A program made the translations under genes and the position numbers. A stretch of 27,946 nucleotides of DNA from JANMCE01 sp031360915. GTDB taxonomy: Bacteria > Actinomycetota > Acidimicrobiia > Acidimicrobiales > Ilumatobacteraceae. Location: the NCBI GenBank assembly GCA_031360915.1, contig JANMCE010000119.1, forward strand, positions 1 through 27,946, given 5' to 3'. Below the pieces are notes generated by a model. It ran no database searches. It was given only the letters and a program-made list of their open reading frames with translations, and was not told the origin of the DNA. Position 1 is the first letter of the stretch, and each line of letters begins with the position of its first letter. This document shows, piece after piece, positions 23,509 to 27,946 of the stretch.

Positions 23509-24597
23509 ATGGCATTCTCCGCCGATTCACTGAAGTCACTGCTCTCCGCTCGGTCACCGCGGCGCTACGGCCTCTACCCCACACCGTTTCACCGTCTTGA
23601 CCGGTTCTCCCGTGCTATTGGTCGCGAGGTGTGGATCAAGCGTGACGACCTCATCAGCGTCGCTGGTGGCGGGAACAAGGTCCGGAAACTGGGCTACCTG
23701 GTCGCCGACGCACTGGAGGGTGGAGCCGACCACCTCGTGTCGGTCGGAGCCGAACAATCAAACCACGCTCGATGCGTCGCGGCTGTCGCTGCCATCGAGG
23801 GCCTCGACTGTGACCTTGTCCTGGGCGGCGACCCTGACTCGCCTGTCGTTGGCAATCTTCTGCTTGATCACATGCTCGGTGCTCGTATCCAGTTTCCCGG
23901 CACGGACGATTGGGAAGAGCTCGAACGGGTTTCGCTTGAAGTCGCCGAGCAGCTGCGGGCGCACGGTAAGCGCACCTACGTGATGCCGATTGGTGGCTCC
24001 ACCCCAATCGGCGCGCTCGGGTTCGTTGACGCCTATCTCGAACTTCGCGAGCAGCTTGGGATCGTCGGCGTGAAGCCGTCATCGATCGTGCACGCGACGT
24101 CGTCAGGCGGCACGCAAGCTGGGCTGGCCATTGGCGCCCATCTCCTGCACGATGACGTGAAGATCCTCGGCATCGGCGTGGCCAAGACTGCCGGCGACCT
24201 TCACGCCGAGATCGTCGAAATTTCTCAAGGTTGTCTCAAGCTCCTTGGCTCCGTAGACAGCGTGCTCGATATCACCGTTGTGCCCGGCTACCTCGGCCGC
24301 GCCTACGCCGAACCGACTCGTGGCGCACTCGATGCGTTACGTCTGCTCCTGCGCACCGAAGGCATCCTGCTCGACCCGGTATACACGGCCAAGGCGATGC
24401 ACGCCGTGATCGACGCGCCCACAGACGTCCTCGGTGATGGCCCGATCGTGTTCTGGCACACCGGCGGCATACCCGCCGTTTTCTCGCCCCACTTCGCCGA
24501 ACATCTCATCGCCGAGCCGCGTCCAATTGCCTCCGGAAGGACCCGGCCCAGCGGGAAAAGTTCGATTTCGGATGATGTGAGCGGACAGCGTCGGTAG
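23509..24597 (+). CDS. PLP-dependent D-cysteine desulfhydrase / ACC deaminase-like enzyme
   Basis: A 362-residue fold-type II PLP enzyme. YPTPFHRLDRFSRAIGREVW and IKRDDL lead to the PLP lysine K57 in GGGNKVRKL. S-V-G-A-E-Q-S-N-H-A-R-C (about 78-89) matches the Q-S-N-H motif, and TSSGGTQAGLAIG is the phosphate-binding Gly loop. EGILLDPVYTAKAM and HTGGIPAVF are standard C-terminal motifs. Family members degrade D-cysteine to pyruvate, sulfide and ammonia, or open 1-aminocyclopropane-1-carboxylate. The family tells them apart by active-site residues that I cannot settle, although the Glu before Q-S-N-H is unusual compared with the common Gly-Ile or Ala-Ile. A hydrophilic tail of about 30 residues follows the core. 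It lies 12 bases after the DUF2786 gene. Confidence 0.88.
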   Translation: MAFSADSLKSLLSARSPRRYGLYPTPFHRLDRFSRAIGREVWIKRDDLISVAGGGNKVRKLGYLVADALEGGADHLVSVGAEQSNHARCVAAVAAIEGLDCDLVLGGDPDSPVVGNLLLDHMLGARIQFPGTDDWEELERVSLEVAEQLRAHGKRTYVMPIGGSTPIGALGFVDAYLELREQLGIVGVKPSSIVHATSSGGTQAGLAIGAHLLHDDVKILGIGVAKTAGDLHAEIVEISQGCLKLLGSVDSVLDITVVPGYLGRAYAEPTRGALDALRLLLRTEGILLDPVYTAKAMHAVIDAPTDVLGDGPIVFWHTGGIPAVFSPHFAEHLIAEPRPIASGRTRPSGKSSISDDVSGQRR

Positions 24598-24631
24598 CGC
24601 CGATGGCGATCGTGTCTTCCATTCGAGAGCG

Positions 24632-25255
24632 TTAGCGAGATCGACGGCGGGTGATCTCCACGCGAACGGTCTGTGGGTCGGGATCGACCAACGAGCCGTC
24701 GTCGGCCAGGAAGGTGTCGTGCAGCTCGATCGCCAGGACAGCGCGCTGGGTGTTGGTGACCGGCGCGATATCAGCCGCCCGTTCGTTTAGAAACCGGGCA
24801 GCGGCACGCACTGCTTCATGTCGTGTTTCATCGTCAGCAGAGGCGTGGCGGAACCGCCACCGTTTCACTTGGTGCTCGATATCGGACTTGCTCTCGTCGT
24901 CAACATCCAAACCAGCTGCGGGGAACACCCGGCAGTCGTAGGTGCGGCAGGTGAGGGGCCGGTGCTCGTAAATGGAGCAGGCAGTATCGATGAGCATCGG
25001 GCAGTGCCCGTGCTCGTTGTATCCCATCAGCACGTGACCTTTCGGCAGTCGTGGTGCAGGAAAGGTCAACTGGCGAGGGATGTGGGCCAGCGCGTCGGTT
25101 TCGTCCGGAGCGATGTGGATGAACTGTGACGAGGTGCAACACGCCGTGCACGTTCCACACGGCACCTCGGACCCGTGGTCACCTCGCAGTGCACCCTCTA
25201 TCTCGGCCAGCCACGTCGAGAAATCGCCGGCATCGAGAGTCGGCTCAGAAGTCAT
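24632..25255 (-). CDS. YkgJ-family cysteine-cluster protein (putative zinc/iron-binding)
   Basis: A 207-residue protein with eight cysteines in the family pattern: C33, C36, C39 and C40 in VPCGTCTACC, then C85 (GHCPM), C93 (ACSIYEHRPLTC), C103 and C108 (R-T-Y-D-C-R). The CxxCxxCC plus Y-E-x-R-P-x-x-C-R layout is diagnostic of the UPF0153/YkgJ family, which is thought to bind Zn or Fe-S; its reaction is unknown. ATG 25255 is chosen because the family begins near here and GTAGGTGG precedes it; the frame extends 30 bases upstream. It lies downstream of the propeller lipoprotein on the same strand (31 bases) and could share its transcript. Confidence 0.87.
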   Translation of the reverse strand: MTSEPTLDAGDFSTWLAEIEGALRGDHGSEVPCGTCTACCTSSQFIHIAPDETDALAHIPRQLTFPAPRLPKGHVLMGYNEHGHCPMLIDTACSIYEHRPLTCRTYDCRVFPAAGLDVDDESKSDIEHQVKRWRFRHASADDETRHEAVRAAARFLNERAADIAPVTNTQRAVLAIELHDTFLADDGSLVDPDPQTVRVEITRRRSR

Positions 25256-25285
25256 CCACCTACTCTGCCACCGCTGCCCACCCAT

Positions 25286-26554
25286 TCAGGCTGGCATCAC
25301 CATCTCGACCGAACCGAGAGTCTCGGGTAGACGGACCGGCGCATTGCTGCTGTTGAGACGCCAGATCGACGTGTCGTTGGCGGCGAGCACCGCGTTGGCG
25401 GTGGGGCTGATGGCCAGCGCAGTGGCCACCTGGCCGATGGATGACTTTGAGCTCGTGCCACTGCTGAGATCGACGGTGACCAGATGATCATCAAGACTGG
25501 CGTAGAGCGTCCGGGCGTTGACGGCGAGCGCCGGTCGGCCGGTTGTGGAGGTCTGTCCGAGATCGGTCACCTTTACGACGGCCGGGTCGGTTGGCTCACC
25601 CTTGTGAGTGTTGGTATCGATCGTGACCAGCTTGCCCGTCGAGGTGAGCACGTAAAGATGGCTGCCATCGACGCTGGCCGCGATGGATCCAGTGCCTTTG
25701 CCAAGACCGACATCGGCGGGCAGGTCGATGCAGTGCTGCTGCGCTCCGAAGTCCAGGGCTAGGGCATGCACGAAGGCTGTACCGTTCTCGGCTCGGTAGA
25801 GCGTGTACAGGAACTGGCCGCCTTCGGTCACGACGTGGCTGCCTCGCAGCCCGGCCATCGTCTCGTCGAGTGGCTCCTTTGTGTTCCATTTCCACGGTGA
25901 CAGGAGCTCACCGCCGGAGAGGTCCAGTTGGCGCACCCGGTACTTTGTCGGATGGTCGGCCGGCAGGAACTCGATCATGGCGAGGAATTCTGGGCCTTGG
26001 GTGAAGGCCTCGGGCAGAAGGTTGCCGTCGAGCGTACGTGTGATGAGCGGAGTGTCGCCTTTGCCCACCACAACGATGTGGCTCTTGGTTCGACCGGTTG
26101 CCAGCTCACCCGAACGCGGTGACTGGTAGGAGGCGTCGGCCAGGGCAACCTTGTCCCCGAAGAAGGACACGGCGGCGAGCGAGAACGTGCCCGGCACCGT
26201 CTTACGGAGGCGCCGTTGCCCGGTAGACGGATCGGTCCAGTCGACAAACGTCTGGCCGCCGTCCACAACGCTAGAGATCAGCTGATGACCATCGCCACTG
26301 AACAGTCCGGCCGCCGCAGTGAATCGAATCGCACCGTTCGGGTCGTACGACACGTACGCGCCCTTGCCCATCACGGCCACGGACATCCCGAGCCCGGTCG
26401 GGGCTGATCCGGAGGCGGTGTCGACGGTGGGCGCAGCGCTCGACACCACACCGGCTGGCTCGGTCGGGGCAGTCGCCACCGCCCGGCTTGGCGCGCGACC
26501 GCAGCTGGGAGCGAGCAGGAGCACAGCGACAGTGACGACGAGATAGCGACGCAT
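25286..26554 (-). CDS. Beta-propeller lipoprotein downstream of the sigma-fusion gene
   Basis: A 422-residue exported protein with a signal peptide and Cys18 after LLLAPS (lipobox-like). A Thr/Ala/Ser-rich spacer (about 20-60) follows, then repeated beta-propeller blades such as GSIAASVDGSHLYVLTSTGK and RPALAVNARTLYASLDDHLV. No catalytic residues are recognised. The start ATG at 26554 has GGAGGTCCACC in front. It lies 57 bases after the sigma gene stop, and the intervening DNA holds a promoter-like motif shared with the sigma gene and a small inverted repeat (26564-26584) just upstream of the ribosome site. This makes it the best candidate target of that sigma factor. Function unknown; sensor or surface-binding roles are possible. 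Confidence 0.85.
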   Translation of the reverse strand: MRRYLVVTVAVLLLAPSCGRAPSRAVATAPTEPAGVVSSAAPTVDTASGSAPTGLGMSVAVMGKGAYVSYDPNGAIRFTAAAGLFSGDGHQLISSVVDGGQTFVDWTDPSTGQRRLRKTVPGTFSLAAVSFFGDKVALADASYQSPRSGELATGRTKSHIVVVGKGDTPLITRTLDGNLLPEAFTQGPEFLAMIEFLPADHPTKYRVRQLDLSGGELLSPWKWNTKEPLDETMAGLRGSHVVTEGGQFLYTLYRAENGTAFVHALALDFGAQQHCIDLPADVGLGKGTGSIAASVDGSHLYVLTSTGKLVTIDTNTHKGEPTDPAVVKVTDLGQTSTTGRPALAVNARTLYASLDDHLVTVDLSSGTSSKSSIGQVATALAISPTANAVLAANDTSIWRLNSSNAPVRLPETLGSVEMVMPA

Positions 26555-26586
26555 GGTGGACCTCCGAACAGTTGGACAGTTCGGTT

Positions 26587-26611
26587 ACACCGTCGCGAGC
26601 CTCTCGGTTCC
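26587..26611 (-). promoter_or_regulatory. Candidate ECF sigma promoter before the propeller lipoprotein
   Basis: Minus strand GGAACC (26611-26606) and CGGTGT (26592-26587) are separated by 13 bases, preceded by an extra G. The identical spaced pair is found in front of the sigma gene itself (27868-27844). GGAAC is the classic -35 element of ECF sigma factors. The pair starts just past the sigma gene's stop. Confidence 0.55.
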
Positions 26612-27847
26612 CTACTTCACCGTTTCAGCAATCGACAGCGCCAGGTCTCGGCTGACTTTGGCCTCCAGCCGATAGGTGATGCCGTCGCGCTCCCACACCA
26701 ACGTGTTGGTCGCCAGGCGGTTGGTCACCATGGCGCTTTGGCCATCGGTGGCTATCGCCAGTTGATGCGGCTCGCCTTCAATCCAACGACCGGATGCACC
26801 CTGAACCGTCACGAACTCGACCCTGGCGTCGGGTCCGAGCATCTTCGAAAACGACCAGTCCTCGACCGAACCACGGAACGCGCTGAACGCCATTCCCCAC
26901 GCGCGGTTTGTGGGGCTGGCCGGAAGCGGCAGGCGGTCGTTCGGTTTCCACCACAACGTCACCAGACCCTTGGCCACGTCACGTTCGAGCGTGACGAGGT
27001 CAGGGTCGCCCAGTCGGGAGTCGCTCGGGATTCGCACCGTGAACGCCACGGCTTTGCGTGCTTCCGCGAGCGTGATCGACTCGCCGAATCCAGCCGTTGG
27101 CGCGGCTGTCGTCGTCGCCTCGTCTGAGGTTGCGGAGGGCGACAAAGCGGTGGTGATCGCAGGTGACGTCGGTGATGCTGCGTTCGTAGGTGGCGGGATG
27201 GGTTGCTCGATACGGACGCCGCGCAGGCCGAGCCACCCGGCCACCGCCCGTCGAACAGGAGCGATCGCGAGCACCGCTATGATGATCACCACGGCCACCA
27301 TTGCGACCCGCAATCGACGCAGAGCCCGGCTCGTGCGTGACTTCACGGTGCCGATCGGCAGCCCGAGTTCGGCGGCCGTTTCGGCTTCGGTGTGTTCATG
27401 CAGGAACCGGGTCTCGATGACCGCGCGATCCGTCGGGTTGAGACGATCAACTGCGGCTCGAATTTCAGAGCGATGCGCATCGGCGATGGCGATGTCTTCG
27501 GCCGGTGCGGAGGCGAACCGTTGCGGCTGATCGATCAAACGTCCAACGGCGGCCTCATGCCGGCGAGCCGTGCGTCCCTGGTTCAGCGCCTCATTGCGAA
27601 CGATGGTGAGGAACCACGGTGCAAAGTCCCTGCCAGCGTCGAGACTGGCAAGGGATCGGTGGGCCTTCATCAGCGCGTTCTGCACCGCGTCCTCGGCATC
27701 ACTGGCCTGACCTGCGGATGCGGCGATCCGACGAGCGAGCGCAAGATGGGGCGCGACCAGCTCGGCAAACGCGTTCGCGTCGCCCGATGTCGCTCGCTCA
27801 ATCAGCCCTTCGTCTGTGCCCAAACTGGCCTCCACGAACCCTGACAC
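26612..27847 (-). CDS. ECF sigma factor fused to a membrane segment and an extracytoplasmic domain
   Basis: A 411-residue fusion. Residues 1-100 hold sigma region 2 (DAEDAVQNALMKAHRSL and APWFLTIVRNEALN). About 125-180 is region 4 with the helix-turn-helix ETAAELGLPIGTVKSRTSRA. A hydrophobic helix at about 181-197 (VAMVAVVIIIAVLAIAP) follows at once, then a Thr/Ala/Pro-rich linker (about 218-250) and a C-terminal beta-rich domain (about 253-411) with VTLWWKPNDRLPL, WIEGEPHQLAIA and LVWERDGITYRLEAK. The tail resembles the sensor part of actinobacterial anti-sigma-like proteins (DUF4367-like). No separate anti-sigma gene is adjacent, so the membrane tail probably regulates the sigma part (inference). 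GTG 27847 is used, but the -10 element of its candidate promoter overlaps that codon; the GTG at 27835, four codons later, fits a leaderless start. Confidence 0.9.
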   Translation of the reverse strand: MSGFVEASLGTDEGLIERATSGDANAFAELVAPHLALARRIAASAGQASDAEDAVQNALMKAHRSLASLDAGRDFAPWFLTIVRNEALNQGRTARRHEAAVGRLIDQPQRFASAPAEDIAIADAHRSEIRAAVDRLNPTDRAVIETRFLHEHTEAETAAELGLPIGTVKSRTSRALRRLRVAMVAVVIIIAVLAIAPVRRAVAGWLGLRGVRIEQPIPPPTNAASPTSPAITTALSPSATSDEATTTAAPTAGFGESITLAEARKAVAFTVRIPSDSRLGDPDLVTLERDVAKGLVTLWWKPNDRLPLPASPTNRAWGMAFSAFRGSVEDWSFSKMLGPDARVEFVTVQGASGRWIEGEPHQLAIATDGQSAMVTNRLATNTLVWERDGITYRLEAKVSRDLALSIAETVK

Positions 27848-27868
27848 CGCGCGGCCGCAAACGGTTCC
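27844..27868 (-). promoter_or_regulatory. Candidate autoregulatory ECF sigma promoter
   Basis: Minus strand GGAACC (27868-27863) then CGGTGT (27849-27844), 13 bases apart, in GGGAACC context. The same pair stands before the propeller lipoprotein gene. Transcription would begin close to the GTG at 27835, giving a leaderless message for the sigma factor. Confidence 0.55.
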
Positions 27869-27907
27869 CAGATTCTTCCACCTCGTGGTCAGTCCGAGCC
27901 GCGAAAG

Positions 27908-27946
27908 CTAGTCCTGGCTGAGGAGGAGGTAGAGCTTCTTGCGGGC
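27908..27946 (-). CDS. 3' end of an unidentified minus-strand gene (partial)
   Basis: Twelve codons read A-R-K-K-L-Y-L-L-L-S-Q-D to a TAG at 27910-27908. The rest lies beyond the window. It is too short to identify, but it would place an upstream gene about 60 bases before the sigma-fusion gene on the same strand. Confidence 0.35.
   Translation of the reverse strand, partial: ARKKLYLLLSQD

Noticed and set aside
1..27946. CRISPR arrays, tRNA/rRNA genes, insertion sequences, attachment sites
   Set aside because: None seen on reading both strands: no regularly spaced repeats, no transposase or integrase motifs, no obvious tRNA cloverleaf. A dedicated scan was not possible.

Overview
The window is dense, high-GC DNA with many GTG starts and 4-base start/stop overlaps, typical of an actinobacterium. 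Several traits fit the class Acidimicrobiia best: a Liv-type binding protein with a long Ala/Thr/Pro linker after its lipobox, several P450s of the actinobacterial AGNETT type, and DUF2786 and sigma-fusion proteins. This placement is inferred from gene style; there is no rRNA or marker gene in the window.

Layout. (1) 1-3570: a TTC38-like TPR protein, a cytochrome P450 and an acyl-CoA-dehydrogenase-fold flavoprotein read as one overlapping unit. The flavoprotein lacks both known catalytic Glu positions (Gln and Gly instead) and has an Arg at position 84, the residue signature of 3-sulfinopropanoyl-CoA desulfinase. (2) 3557-6082: a second P450, paralogous to the first and facing it, and a divergent third P450 of another family. 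(3) 6058-6694: a Doc/Fic toxin whose ribbon-helix-helix antitoxin carries a one-base frameshift. (4) 6793-10722: a divergent amine/amino-acid locus with an APC permease on one side and a zinc alcohol dehydrogenase plus glutamine-synthetase-like ligase on the other. A perfect 15-bp palindrome lies between them. (5) 10866-11861: an HpaB-type flavin hydroxylase pseudogene with an in-frame stop and a large internal deletion. (6) 12115-17002: a complete branched-chain amino acid/amide ABC transporter (LivJHMGF order). (7) 17003-17332: remnants of a small-protein plus nucleotidyltransferase module. (8) 17333-20498: an aldo/keto reductase divergent from a GH36 alpha-galactosidase. (9) 20502-25255: a beta-propeller lipoprotein, a VOC protein, a DUF2786 protein, a D-cysteine desulfhydrase/ACC deaminase-like PLP enzyme and a YkgJ-type cysteine-cluster protein. 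(10) 25286-27847: a beta-propeller lipoprotein behind an ECF sigma factor that is fused to a membrane segment and an extracytoplasmic domain. Both of these genes have the same promoter-like motif GGGAACC-N13-CGGTGT upstream. (11) 27908-27946: the 3' end of one more minus-strand gene.

The strongest leads are the desulfinase-like enzyme coupled to a P450, the sigma-sensor fusion with a shared candidate autoregulatory promoter, the Doc toxin beside a broken antitoxin, the palindrome-controlled amine locus, and two decayed loci (hpaB and a toxin-antitoxin-like pair).
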